Positions 53,849 through 62,253 of a stretch of DNA of 62,253 nucleotides are shown one piece after another. The notes under the pieces are model-generated. The model was not told the origin of the DNA. It saw only the letters and a program-made list of their open reading frames with translations, and searched no databases. A program made the position numbers and the translations under genes. How positions within the stretch are numbered: the stretch's first letter is position 1; each line of letters begins with the position of its first letter. Source of the stretch: Legionellaceae bacterium. GTDB lineage: Bacteria > Pseudomonadota > Gammaproteobacteria > Legionellales > Legionellaceae. The stretch lies in NCBI GenBank assembly GCA_030148065.1, contig JASBUC010000024.1, positions 1-62,253 on the forward strand. The letters are read 5' to 3'.

Positions 53849-54742
53849 ATGACTCAACACCTACTAGACATGGATGATTTATCCAATGAAAAAATAACTG
53901 CGCTCTTTCAAGTGGCAAAGAGCTATGAAACAAAGGGGATCCCAGTCAGCCAAAAGTCTAATTTCATTGCGCCATTATTTTATGAAAACAGTACACGCAC
54001 CAGCGCAAGCTTTGAGATTGCGGCGAAATCATTGGGGTTTAAGGTCTTAAATTTTTCGATAGAAAACAGCTCGAGTGCGAAAGGCGAGAGCATCGAAGAC
54101 ACCATTCAAACCTTTATAGCCATGGGTATTTCAACAATCGTGATGCGCCACAGCAGCGACTCACTGATTTTCTCACTGAAAGAAACCTTTATAAATCAAT
54201 GCTCTTTTATTAATGCTGGCAGTGGTGCCCGAGCACATCCGACCCAGACGCTACTTGATTTATACACGTTACAAAGCTTGAGGATCCCCTTTTCAAATTT
54301 GAAAGTAGCAGTGGTGGGTGATTTAAAACATTCGCGAGTTGTGCGCTCATTAATCAAAGGCTTTAAATGCCTAGGCTTATCGGATTATCGCTTGGTTTCA
54401 CCGCCTGAATTTACTATTCCTGATGTAGACAGTGAAAAAGTGAGTCATTCCTTGGCTGACGGTCTCGAGGGGGTGGATGTGGTGATTGCGCTTCGCGTGC
54501 AAAAAGAACGCTTTTTAGAAGAAGAACGGCTAGATCTTGAGAGCTACCAAGAGCATTTTTGTTTAACAGAGTCTCTTATTAAAGCCCATTGTCCTGATGC
54601 TAAAATCATGCACCCTGGTCCAATGAACCGAGGGGTAGAGATTAGCAGTGAGCTCGCTGATGGTCCTCGCTCATTAATTTTTAAGCAAGTACGAAATGGC
54701 GTTTTAGTAAGAGCGGCATTGCTTGAAGAGATGGCTGTATAA
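53849..54742 (+). CDS. pyrB: aspartate carbamoyltransferase catalytic subunit
   Basis: This 297-residue enzyme forms carbamoyl-aspartate in pyrimidine synthesis. The carbamoyl phosphate loop is FYENSTRTSASFE (residues 44-56). The 80s loop SSSAKGESIEDTIQT supplies the lysine and serine. GARAHPTQTLLD and MHPGPMNRGVEIS complete the active site. No regulatory pyrI or dihydroorotase-like pyrC follows. A GGATT-type site precedes the ATG. Confidence 0.95.
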   Translation: MTQHLLDMDDLSNEKITALFQVAKSYETKGIPVSQKSNFIAPLFYENSTRTSASFEIAAKSLGFKVLNFSIENSSSAKGESIEDTIQTFIAMGISTIVMRHSSDSLIFSLKETFINQCSFINAGSGARAHPTQTLLDLYTLQSLRIPFSNLKVAVVGDLKHSRVVRSLIKGFKCLGLSDYRLVSPPEFTIPDVDSEKVSHSLADGLEGVDVVIALRVQKERFLEEERLDLESYQEHFCLTESLIKAHCPDAKIMHPGPMNRGVEISSELADGPRSLIFKQVRNGVLVRAALLEEMAV

Positions 54743-54853
54743 AATATCACCAACGAACGTTGCAGAATGCTTACAGTGCTGTTCATAATTTTGCCAAAAA
54801 CTGAATGACTGTCTATAGTTTTTCTTATGGACTTATTTTTGGGTATTTGAGGG

Positions 54854-56272
54854 ATGAAATACTTTCTAGCCGCGATTTTAGCAATTATCAGTACGATTTC
54901 AATGGCGGACAATGAGGCAATTGGCCTTATCATTGATGATGTTTCTGGCGATTTAAGTCTCAGCAATGGCAGCTATCGCTCACAGGGGTTAACGTTGATG
55001 GGGCAGGGGATTAAAGCTGCCAATGCCTCAGAGAAAGTAAAGACTCGTTCGCTCTACATCATGCCTGACTTTGCAAGTTTTACTTTAAAAAACCTTGTCG
55101 AAAATCCGAGTTATGGGCCAGCTCTAAGTTGCAGTTCAACTAAGGCTGCCCCCGCCTTTTTGTTTAACTACATGTCCATCCCTCTTTATAATTTAAAAGT
55201 GATTCCAGATGCGGGCTCGGTTATTGGTAACTGCATAGATCCAAACTTCATCATTCAAAGTTACAAATCTCAAGGCCAAAGTTTAGGGTTTAAAGAGGTT
55301 TTAGTCCTGCCGATGTTTAATGGCAGTAATGATGCATTGAAGCCTAAAAATGCAGGCCTACCAGTTGCAGAGTACAAAGATAAGCTCACAGCAGGAGCAG
55401 AAAAGATTGCTGCGGTGATAAACGGTGAAGGGGCTGTGGCGGCCGATGGGGTAGCCTTTGACATAGAAAGTCCTTCTTTTGATCAAACCTCTATTGAGTA
55501 TTTCTTGCTGCCTTTGGCTGAAGCCTTAAATAAAACCAATAAGCCCGTGCTTGTTTTTGCACTGCAATACCCACTCTTACACGCCATTACCAGTAAACCA
55601 CCTGCTAATCTTATGGCAATGCCGGCACTCTATGATTATGGGATGTCTCCCGATTCCAGCACATACCCCTACCAACCTCTAACCGTTCAGACTTATAAAA
55701 CCCAAACAACGGCAATCATTAACGGTTTTTTAGTCGACCCAAATAAGAAGAACTTACCGATTTTCTATGTGTTATCTGGGGCGGCTAGCATGGAGTTATG
55801 GGAAAAAAACATGGTCTATAACCAAAGTCTTTGTCCGAAAGGTTGCAGTTTAAAGAGCATTAAAACAGGGGCGGGTACAGGTGTGGTACAACAGAATAAT
55901 TGCCAAGTAGGAAGCACTGAAATGCCAGCGGCTTTATCACCCATTATTAAGGAATTTGTAGGTGGAAAAGATAATTTCAAAAACTTTAGAACGGACTGTG
56001 CCTCTTATTTGAACCAAAACATTAACTCTATGGCGGATTATGTTGGTGCAGCAATTGAGACAGTCTATAGCATCGAACAAACCAAAGAGTCTAGTCAAAA
56101 CTTTAAAGGGTTTGTGGTTTACAACGATAAACCGCAAGGATTTTATGCCATTACCTGCTCTAAAAAGGCACCGGGCAACCTCTATGGAACGACACCTAAA
56201 GCTTGTGGTGCTCTCTACCCAGAAGGAATTGATGTTGACACCTGGAGCATAATTTTTACCAAAATCAAATAA
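54854..56272 (+). CDS. secreted protein of unknown function, possibly a TIM-barrel hydrolase
   Basis: This 472-residue protein has a signal peptide ending near SISMA (residue 18). The core alternates beta and alpha segments. It includes TRSLYIMPDFAS, FKEVLVLPMFNG, AADGVAFDIESPSFD and KPVLVFALQYPL. The DGVAFDIE run recalls the catalytic strand of GH18-like glycosidases (DxxDxDxE), although it is not a full match. Several cysteine pairs occur towards the C-terminus. I do not recognise the family. It has its own leader after pyrB and precedes the Lap module by 158 bases. Confidence 0.55.
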   Translation: MKYFLAAILAIISTISMADNEAIGLIIDDVSGDLSLSNGSYRSQGLTLMGQGIKAANASEKVKTRSLYIMPDFASFTLKNLVENPSYGPALSCSSTKAAPAFLFNYMSIPLYNLKVIPDAGSVIGNCIDPNFIIQSYKSQGQSLGFKEVLVLPMFNGSNDALKPKNAGLPVAEYKDKLTAGAEKIAAVINGEGAVAADGVAFDIESPSFDQTSIEYFLLPLAEALNKTNKPVLVFALQYPLLHAITSKPPANLMAMPALYDYGMSPDSSTYPYQPLTVQTYKTQTTAIINGFLVDPNKKNLPIFYVLSGAASMELWEKNMVYNQSLCPKGCSLKSIKTGAGTGVVQQNNCQVGSTEMPAALSPIIKEFVGGKDNFKNFRTDCASYLNQNINSMADYVGAAIETVYSIEQTKESSQNFKGFVVYNDKPQGFYAITCSKKAPGNLYGTTPKACGALYPEGIDVDTWSIIFTKIK

Positions 56273-56334
56273 AAGATACGAAAGGTTTTTGATTTATATT
56301 TGATAGGGTTGTTCTTTGGAACAGGGGTACATAT

Positions 56335-56361
56335 GGCATAAGTAACCGTGCGTCTTATGCC
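56335..56361. promoter_or_regulatory. inverted repeat upstream of the Lap module
   Basis: Perfect 8-bp arms GGCATAAG (56335-56342) and CTTATGCC (56354-56361) are separated by 11 bases, 70 bases before the TolC-family start codon. They could be an operator for a dimeric regulator controlling the adhesin operon, or a weak terminator of the preceding gene. The AT-rich stretch that follows may hold the promoter. Confidence 0.4.
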
Positions 56362-56430
56362 TAAATTAATTTACATAAGCTAGCTAGAAATGCTATAAAG
56401 ACAAAATAAATCCCGGTAGCTGTTGCTCAA

Positions 56431-58179
56431 ATGAAGAAAAAAACAGGACGTCTTTTAATCATCATTACCTCATTATTATCAAGCCTTTCATTAAATGCGC
56501 AAACATTATCCGATGCTTTGCAACACGCTCTAAGTTATAACCCTGAAATTTTGTCAAATCGAGCAAAGTCTCTTGCCGCTCGTGAAGCAGTCAGACAAGC
56601 CTCGGGTGAACTTTTACCATCAATTGACATTGAAGCAGGTTACGGGAATGAAAAGACGAACAACCCAGTGACTAACACTATTGGTGGCAGCAGCACCAAC
56701 ATTTGGATGGAGCGAAAGGAGTTTAACGTTCGTTTGACTCAGAACTTGTTTTCAGGGTTTGGAAACGAAGGTGAAATAAAACGTCATTTATTTTTATGGC
56801 AGGCTCAGGAGTATAAAACCATAGGCTTATCTGAAGATCTTGCTCTTGAGGTTACTAAAAGCTATTTAGATGTAATGGAAAAAGAAAGGCTGCTCGCTTA
56901 TGCAGAAGATAACTTAAGTGAACATCGTCGAATTTTTTCTATGATAGAACATCGCTCTAGTGCTGGTATTAGCAGACAAGCTGAAATGGAGCAAGCCCGC
57001 GGACGTTTGGCTTTAGCGAATGCTAATTTATTAAGCGCTCGTAATGACTTGAGTGATGCAAGGATTACATTCAGACGAGTGGTTGGTGAACGAGCACGAG
57101 GCATGGTTTGGCCTTCAATTCCAGTAAAAGGGGACATGCCTAAAAATTTACCGTCTGCCATTCAAAAGGGGTTAGACAGCCACCCTACCTTATTATCGGC
57201 CTATGCAGATATTAAAGAAGCCAAGGCACAGTATCAGGTTGCTTGTGCCAATGATTACCCGACCATAGACTTTATCCTCTCTACTGGTCAAAACCGAAAC
57301 CTTAACGGTTTGGAAGGCCAAAATACTGATAAACTCGCAATTTTTCGTTTGAAATATAACCTTTTTAGAGGTGGTTCTGATTATGCTAGAAAGAAAGAGA
57401 CGGCTTATCAGGTGCAAGAGGCTTATGAAGTTAAAAATAATACCATCACCGAAATAAAAGAAAGTGTGCGTCTTTCTTGGTACGCTTGGTTAACCGCAGG
57501 AAAGCGACTGAAATATTTAAAAACGCATGTAAATGCAGCAGAGGCAACGAAGACTGCATATGCGGAGCAGTTCAAAGTTGGTAAGCGAACATTGTTGGAT
57601 TTATTGGATTCACAAAATGAGTTCTATCAAGCTAAGATTGAAGCATTAAAAGGTCATTATGATGAAGTGTATGCGCGCTATAGAATTTTAAATGGCGAGG
57701 GTATTTTATTAAAATTCTTGAAAGGTCGTTTGCCGGTTGGGGTCCATAATAACGATCTTGCCCACTCACATGAGCGGATTAACCATCAAACCCTTAATCG
57801 AGATGTGAGCTCTACTCCAAAAGTGGACTTGTCCAATAAGCCCTTAAAACCGATTCATCAAAAGGAACATCCTCATCCGAGCATCGACAAGCATCAGGTT
57901 AATAAAACCACGATGCCGGTTCCTGCCGTTGTTCCTCAAACCTGGTTGGTGAATGTGCAAAAATTTTCAACGGCCCGAGAGGCAAACCGATTAACTACCC
58001 GTTTGCAAGGCATGTCTTTTAGAGCTTTTTCGTATCAAGATAAAGATGGTAGTTATCGAGTATATTTAGGTTCTTATGAATTTAGAGCTCAGGCAGCAGA
58101 GGCAATGAAAAGCTTGTATAAGAGAACAAAAATAAAAGGCTCTTTAGTCTTTCAGGATAATTCAAAAGCGATTGCATGA
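56431..58179 (+). CDS. TolC-family outer membrane channel with C-terminal SPOR-like domain (LapE-like)
   Basis: This 582-residue protein has a signal peptide ending near LNAQ (residue 24). The duplicated TolC efflux domain runs to about residue 430 (LSDALQHALSYNPEILSNRAKSLAA, FNVRLTQNLFSGFGNEGEI and the second half FRLKYNLFRGGSDYARKKE). A histidine- and proline-rich linker (about 440-500) leads to a C-terminal SPOR-like unit (about 505-578: TWLVNVQKFSTAREANRLTTRLQ, then YRVYLGSYEFRAQAAEAMKSL). TolC proteins normally stop before this. It should form the exit channel of a type I secretion system for the adhesin. Its stop overlaps the lapG start (ATGA). Confidence 0.85.
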   Translation: MKKKTGRLLIIITSLLSSLSLNAQTLSDALQHALSYNPEILSNRAKSLAAREAVRQASGELLPSIDIEAGYGNEKTNNPVTNTIGGSSTNIWMERKEFNVRLTQNLFSGFGNEGEIKRHLFLWQAQEYKTIGLSEDLALEVTKSYLDVMEKERLLAYAEDNLSEHRRIFSMIEHRSSAGISRQAEMEQARGRLALANANLLSARNDLSDARITFRRVVGERARGMVWPSIPVKGDMPKNLPSAIQKGLDSHPTLLSAYADIKEAKAQYQVACANDYPTIDFILSTGQNRNLNGLEGQNTDKLAIFRLKYNLFRGGSDYARKKETAYQVQEAYEVKNNTITEIKESVRLSWYAWLTAGKRLKYLKTHVNAAEATKTAYAEQFKVGKRTLLDLLDSQNEFYQAKIEALKGHYDEVYARYRILNGEGILLKFLKGRLPVGVHNNDLAHSHERINHQTLNRDVSSTPKVDLSNKPLKPIHQKEHPHPSIDKHQVNKTTMPVPAVVPQTWLVNVQKFSTAREANRLTTRLQGMSFRAFSYQDKDGSYRVYLGSYEFRAQAAEAMKSLYKRTKIKGSLVFQDNSKAIA

Positions 58180-58844
58180 TTTTTGTGAAGCAATTACAAA
58201 GGCCCGGCAAATTAATTTTTTTGTTGGGCTTTTTTTTACTCTATAGCCCTCTAGGTTTCACTTCTTTAATTACCAATCAAGAAATTAATGAAATAGGTGC
58301 CAAACATGGTGAAATGGCCAAACGTCGTCTAATCGCATGGAATAATTTAATCAAATCTAAGCAAGGTCATTCTGAGCTTGAGAAATTAAAAAGTGTGAAT
58401 GATTTTTTCAATCAGTTTCGCTTTCACTCTGATATAAGCTTTATTGGAGAAAGCGATTATTGGATGACGCCATTAGAATTTATCATTAAGGGGGGCGGAG
58501 ACTGTGAAGACTTTTCAATAGCAAAATATTTCACTTTACTCGCACTCGGGATCCCCATGAGCAAATTGAGAATTATGTATGTAAAAGCATTGGAATTAGA
58601 TCAAGCTCACATGGTGCTAGCTTATTATGAGTCTAGGAGCACAGAGCCTTTAATTTTAGATAATCTAGTCTCAGCCATTAAACTTGGATCGAAGAGAGCT
58701 GATTTACAACCTGTTTATAGTTTTAATGGTGATGGCCTTTGGTTAAATAAACTAAGAGGTCAAAGCCAGAGGATCGGAAATTCACAAAATCTTAGCAAGT
58801 GGACTCTCATGTTAGAGCGAATGAAAAAAGGAATAAAACCATGA
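58176..58844 (+). CDS. lapG: LapG-like periplasmic transglutaminase-type cysteine protease
   Basis: This 222-residue protein has a signal peptide (about residues 1-30). The catalytic triad of bacterial transglutaminase-like cysteine proteinases is visible. C110 is in GGGDCEDFS, H145 in DQAHMVL and D162 in ILDNL; the spacing is close to that of Pseudomonas LapG. WNNLIKSKQ and an early YWMTPLEFI fit the family. LapG cuts the adhesin N-terminus and releases it from the outer membrane; activity requires calcium and is blocked by LapD. It overlaps both neighbours by ATGA. Confidence 0.92.
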   Translation: MIFVKQLQRPGKLIFLLGFFLLYSPLGFTSLITNQEINEIGAKHGEMAKRRLIAWNNLIKSKQGHSELEKLKSVNDFFNQFRFHSDISFIGESDYWMTPLEFIIKGGGDCEDFSIAKYFTLLALGIPMSKLRIMYVKALELDQAHMVLAYYESRSTEPLILDNLVSAIKLGSKRADLQPVYSFNGDGLWLNKLRGQSQRIGNSQNLSKWTLMLERMKKGIKP

Positions 58845-60772
58845 CCTTGTTTAAGAAACTTATGGTGCTAATAGTTAGTTTGTTTATTATTTGTCTTTCT
58901 GGGACATTGTACTTAACGTTTCAAAACTCAAAAGAATACTATCTTGAGCAATTAAGAGCCAATGCACAAGATACGGCAACCTCTCTAGGTGTATCACTCT
59001 CGTCGCATATTAGTGATAAACCGTACATGCTCTCTATGGTTGATGCGGTATTCGATCGAGGCTATTTTGAAAAAATATCAATATTGGCCGAAGATGAAAC
59101 GTTGCTCTTATCCAGAGAGCAATTACCAAATTATTCTGAGGTCCCCCAATGGTTTGTTTCTTTTGTAAAACTTCCCATGGTTGAGAAAAAATCATTGATT
59201 TTAACTGGTTGGAAAGAGGTAGGGGAAATTAGAGTTAAAAGCGACCCTAGTTTTGCCTACATTGATTTATGGAAAACAAGCCTTGAGCTGTTTTATTGGT
59301 TCTTGGGTTTATTGTTCATCTTTCTAATCATTCTCTATATTGGAATGAACATCCTCTTTAAACCTCTTTATCACGCAGTGGATTTAGCGCGCTCCATTTG
59401 TCGCAGCGAATTTCGAATATTAGATAATAAACCAAGAACGCCTGAATTAAGAATGTTGATAGATGCTTTAAATAAAATGGTCTTCAAATTAAAAGAATTG
59501 TTTAAGGCAAATGCTGAAAAAATTTCTTCTCTGCAAAAAGAGTTATTTGTTGATGGGTTAACTGGTTATGGTAATCGAAGTTATTTTGAGCAAAATCTCG
59601 TTGGCTTATTAAATGATGAAACCTTATTCGTCAGAGGTGCTTTAATCTTTATAGAAATCAGTGGATTAAAGGAATACAACAACCAATATGGGTTTGAAAA
59701 AGGCAATGAACTTATCCTTAAAACTAAAATAGTGATTGAGCGCCATTTTAAAGAAGAACAACTATTACTAAAGGCAAGAATTACCGGCTCCACCTTTGCG
59801 TTGATGATCAATGAACTAGATAAAAGTGTGATTGACGGCATTTCAGCGAAGGTATTAAGAGAGCTAGAATTTCAATATAAGTTGTTTGATGAGCGTGTTT
59901 CAGCTGAAATGGGTGCTAGTTTTTATCAATTTAAACAAGCAAGAACGCATGTTTTATCCAGTGTTGATAAAGCATTAACAAGTGCTCGAAACCAAGGGAC
60001 TTTTACTTATTTTTTTGAAGAGGGCGATACGCTTCAAAGTCAATTTAGTGCCAAAAAATGGCGAGAGTTATTACAAGACGCAATCACAAACAAAGCCTTT
60101 CAATACTTTTCTCAACCAGTGTTGTCTATCGATAATCGGTTGTTTCATAAGGAAATATTTATTAAGCTACCTTTTTCTTCAGAAAAATCTTTAACAGCGG
60201 GTGACTTTTTACCTTTGGCAGAAAAGTTCTCTTTTACTCCTAGTATCGACGGCATTGTTTTAGATGCAATAATGGCAAACGCCGGCATAATTGAAACACC
60301 ATTGTCATTAAATTTGTCATATTTACTGTTGGCACGGGAAGATAATCGAAGCAATTACCTTAAAAAATTACTTAAAAACAATGAGTTAATCGACAGAGTT
60401 CATTTTGAAATTTCTGAACATATTATTAAACGCATCCCTCTAGAGGCCACAAAAATGATTAAGGCGTTAGCCCAGGCAGGCTTCAGCGTTGGCATAGACC
60501 GAGTAGGCGGCTCTTTAATTGATCTTGCTTACCTGTCTGAATTAAATGTTTCATTTATTAAAGTGGATGGCTCAATAACCAGAGGCATTGTCAGTAGCCC
60601 GCAAAAACAAGAGACTCTTAAGACTTTAATGGCGGCAGCTCATTCTTTGGAATTAACTGTGATTGCGGCCAATGTTGAGTCAGAAGAGCAATGGAACTAC
60701 TTGATAAATGTCGGAATTATTTATGCCCAAGGGCAATATTTTAGTGAGCCTCGAGAAGAGTTAAATGCATAA
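58841..60772 (+). CDS. lapD: LapD-like c-di-GMP receptor with degenerate GGDEF and EAL domains
   Basis: I choose ATG 58841 (MTLFKKLMVLIVSLF), 643 residues. A longer frame would start inside lapG. TM1 (about 8-27), a periplasmic LapD/MoxY-type domain (about 30-145) with LTGWKEVGEIRVKSDPSFAYIDLW, TM2 (about 148-170), HAMP, GGDEF (about 230-390) and EAL (about 405-640) follow. The GGDEF motif reads TGSTF near residue 315, and EAL reads KEIFIKL near 437, so both domains are probably inactive enzymes. The protein is predicted to bind c-di-GMP and sequester LapG. Its start overlaps the lapG stop. Confidence 0.9.
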   Translation: MTLFKKLMVLIVSLFIICLSGTLYLTFQNSKEYYLEQLRANAQDTATSLGVSLSSHISDKPYMLSMVDAVFDRGYFEKISILAEDETLLLSREQLPNYSEVPQWFVSFVKLPMVEKKSLILTGWKEVGEIRVKSDPSFAYIDLWKTSLELFYWFLGLLFIFLIILYIGMNILFKPLYHAVDLARSICRSEFRILDNKPRTPELRMLIDALNKMVFKLKELFKANAEKISSLQKELFVDGLTGYGNRSYFEQNLVGLLNDETLFVRGALIFIEISGLKEYNNQYGFEKGNELILKTKIVIERHFKEEQLLLKARITGSTFALMINELDKSVIDGISAKVLRELEFQYKLFDERVSAEMGASFYQFKQARTHVLSSVDKALTSARNQGTFTYFFEEGDTLQSQFSAKKWRELLQDAITNKAFQYFSQPVLSIDNRLFHKEIFIKLPFSSEKSLTAGDFLPLAEKFSFTPSIDGIVLDAIMANAGIIETPLSLNLSYLLLAREDNRSNYLKKLLKNNELIDRVHFEISEHIIKRIPLEATKMIKALAQAGFSVGIDRVGGSLIDLAYLSELNVSFIKVDGSITRGIVSSPQKQETLKTLMAAAHSLELTVIAANVESEEQWNYLINVGIIYAQGQYFSEPREELNA

Positions 60773-60873
60773 ATAATATAAAAGTCAAATTTTTAATCAA
60801 TTTTCTTGTTTAATTCTTGCCTTAGACTATATTTAAACTAATAGCAAGTTTATTTGCGCAAGGAGATCTCGTA

Positions 60874-62253
60874 ATGGACAACCAAAAAGTTGTTGCTGTG
60901 GTGCAGCAAAGCCAAGGCCTTTCTACGGCTGAGCATGAAAATGGCCAATCGACCATTCTTAAACCAGGCGCTCTGTTGTATGAAGGCGATCACCTACGGA
61001 TCTTAGAGGGTAAAATTCAGCTAAAGGCTGCCAATCTTTCCACTTATGAGCTCATTTCGCAGCCTGAAATAATCTTGGGGGTAACGCCTCCATATGGCGC
61101 TCAAGCCTATGAAAATATTGAATTATTACAATTGCAACAAGCAATTGCAGAGGGTGTTGATCCGACTTTGCTGCTCGAAGAGACGGCCGCTGGTGCTGGA
61201 GAGGGGGCCGCCAATGATGGTGGGATTTCCTTTTTGCTTTTCAACCCAGGATATTTAGAAGGAGCGGTTACCAGTGGCTATGACACAATTGGTCCTTTAG
61301 GTGTAGAGCCTGAATTGGTCGAAGAGGTGACTGATGATCAACTTCTTACTAGCTCTGAGCCTCCTCCTATTACGTTCTCTGGTCAAATATTACGTTTCTT
61401 AGAAGAAGATGACATTGCCAGCGGAAACAATGAAGATGCATCAATCAATGCTTTTAGTGTCAATGATAACTTAAATTCAGTCAGCAGTGGTGGGATTTCT
61501 TTTGGTTTAAACATCAACGCATCGAATGCAGCAAGTATCATTTCAAATATGAATCTAAGCTCGGGAGGGGTTCCTCTTGATAATGCGCTCATTGTTGGAA
61601 ATACTGTTTTTGTACAAGCAGCTGGTACGACAATCTTTACGGTCACGCTAGATCCTTCAGGCTCATTCTCGGTGCAGGTGGTTGGTAAACTCGATCACCC
61701 AACACCAGGTACTACAGAGGAATACTTATCAGATCCTATTGATATTTCGAATTTTTTTAATGTTAGTAATGGAAGTACCACCATTGCCTTTCCAGATGAT
61801 GCGGTACTCATTAATATACAAGATGATGTGCCCCTTCCTAACCCACAATCAGAGCCCATTAGTGCGATTGTGCAAGAAGATGGCATGAGTTTGTCAACAA
61901 GTGATCTTTCCGAAGGGGACAAGGAATCAGGTGAAACGAATAGTGCCGATGAAGTTAGTGGCAGCATTGGTAGTTTATCGAGTTTATTTACTGCAGGGGC
62001 GGACAGTCCCCTCACAATTAGTTTAAGCACAAACACCTCAGGCTTGCCGGCTCTACTCTCTAAAGGGGCGGCTGTGACTTATGGTGTCTCAGGCAATGTC
62101 TTAACCGCCAGTGCAGCAGGCCGCGTGGTCTTTACCTTAACGGTTAATACAGATGGCTCCTGGGCCTTTGATTTACAAGACCAACTTGATCATGTCGATG
62201 ATGGTACTGACTCAGAAAATAGTGCGTTACAACTCGTTGGTGGTGGCAGTGTT
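60874..62253 (+). CDS. LapA-like giant adhesin, N-terminal part (cut by window end)
   Basis: The frame is open from ATG 60874 to the last base (460 codons), so only the N-terminus is seen. AGGAGA lies 7 bases before the ATG. Residues 1-105 form a retention-module-like region (KVVAVVQQSQGLS, STILKPGALLYEGDHLRIL, YELISQPEIILG). T104-A105-A106-G107 is a TAAG tetrapeptide at the LapG site expected from Pseudomonas LapA. From about residue 170 two extracellular repeats follow, rich in Ser, Asp, Gly and Asn (ITFSGQILRFLEEDD, and VVFTLTVNTDGSWAFDLQDQLDHVDDG). This is a type I-secreted RTX/Lap adhesin, called RtxA in Legionella. It starts 101 bases after lapD. Confidence 0.9.
   Translation, partial: MDNQKVVAVVQQSQGLSTAEHENGQSTILKPGALLYEGDHLRILEGKIQLKAANLSTYELISQPEIILGVTPPYGAQAYENIELLQLQQAIAEGVDPTLLLEETAAGAGEGAANDGGISFLLFNPGYLEGAVTSGYDTIGPLGVEPELVEEVTDDQLLTSSEPPPITFSGQILRFLEEDDIASGNNEDASINAFSVNDNLNSVSSGGISFGLNINASNAASIISNMNLSSGGVPLDNALIVGNTVFVQAAGTTIFTVTLDPSGSFSVQVVGKLDHPTPGTTEEYLSDPIDISNFFNVSNGSTTIAFPDDAVLINIQDDVPLPNPQSEPISAIVQEDGMSLSTSDLSEGDKESGETNSADEVSGSIGSLSSLFTAGADSPLTISLSTNTSGLPALLSKGAAVTYGVSGNVLTASAAGRVVFTLTVNTDGSWAFDLQDQLDHVDDGTDSENSALQLVGGGSV

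Overview
The window looks like a chromosomal segment of a gammaproteobacterium, most probably a member of the Legionellales. The evidence is indirect. Housekeeping genes are arranged in gammaproteobacterial fashion (pilT divergent from yggS-proC-yggT, rplY-pth-ychF, rplU-rpmA-obgE, rpmB-rpmG, rpoN-hpf-ptsN). There is also an IcmC/DotE-like membrane protein of the type IVB (Dot/Icm) family, several effector-like proteins of unknown function, a ProA-like M4 metalloprotease, and a Lap-type surface adhesin system of the kind known in Legionella and Pseudomonas. No rRNA, tRNA, CRISPR array, prophage or complete insertion sequence was recognised. The species cannot be fixed from this sequence alone.

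Layout. 1-2357: two copies of a structured intergenic repeat, a beta-barrel outer membrane protein gene broken by two frameshifts, and a secreted Ig-like/Lcl-type protein. 2518-9695: a TRIC-type channel, an RND efflux pump pair, two small proteins, then yggT-proC-yggS. 10393-14294: pilT, a palindromic MITE-like element, hemH, a cold-shock gene with palindromes on both sides, yqgE and ruvX. 14529-20556: secreted metalloprotease, hydrolase, EEP-family phosphatase/nuclease, class I aldolase, flavin reductase, the IcmC-like gene and a DUF3579 gene. 20749-25182: pssA facing the rpoN-hpf-ptsN-hprK-EIIA(Man)-NPr cluster, an apparently transport-free regulatory phosphotransferase set. 25339-28349: rpmB-rpmG, mutM and ispB with small companions. 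28479-35814: an MFS transporter, a large membrane protein that may be an effector, ychF-pth-rplY, rplU-rpmA-obgE. 35925-46395: a C-terminally anchored unknown, sodC, murJ, an M17 aminopeptidase, comM, ubiK, a PII protein, a LysR regulator, an Aas-like two-domain protein with a damaged acyltransferase motif, and 5-formyltetrahydrofolate cyclo-ligase. 46425-53705: a 162-bp palindromic element, an orphan FliK-like/FlhB-tail-like pair, a fused alpha/beta 2-oxoacid dehydrogenase E1, a glutaryl-CoA dehydrogenase-like enzyme, a J-domain membrane protein and a secreted papain-like protease. 53849-62253: pyrB, a secreted unknown, then the Lap module.

The most coherent system is the Lap module at the right end. 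It has a TolC-family outer membrane channel carrying an extra C-terminal SPOR-like domain, a LapG-like periplasmic cysteine protease, a LapD-like inner membrane receptor whose GGDEF and EAL motifs are both degenerate, and the N-terminal part of a giant LapA-like adhesin, cut by the window end, with a TAAG tetrapeptide at the expected LapG cleavage position. The first three genes overlap by ATGA and should be co-translated. By analogy with Pseudomonas, c-di-GMP bound to LapD would hold LapG away from the adhesin and keep it on the cell surface. The T1SS ABC transporter and membrane fusion protein are not in the window.

The regions most worth a second look are the Lap module with its TolC-SPOR fusion, the FliK/FlhB-tail pair away from any flagellar locus, the Aas homologue lacking the acyltransferase histidine, the HprK-containing rpoN operon, and the three unrelated palindromic elements plus the covarying repeat at the left edge. 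All calls rest on reading motifs by eye; no database search was run.
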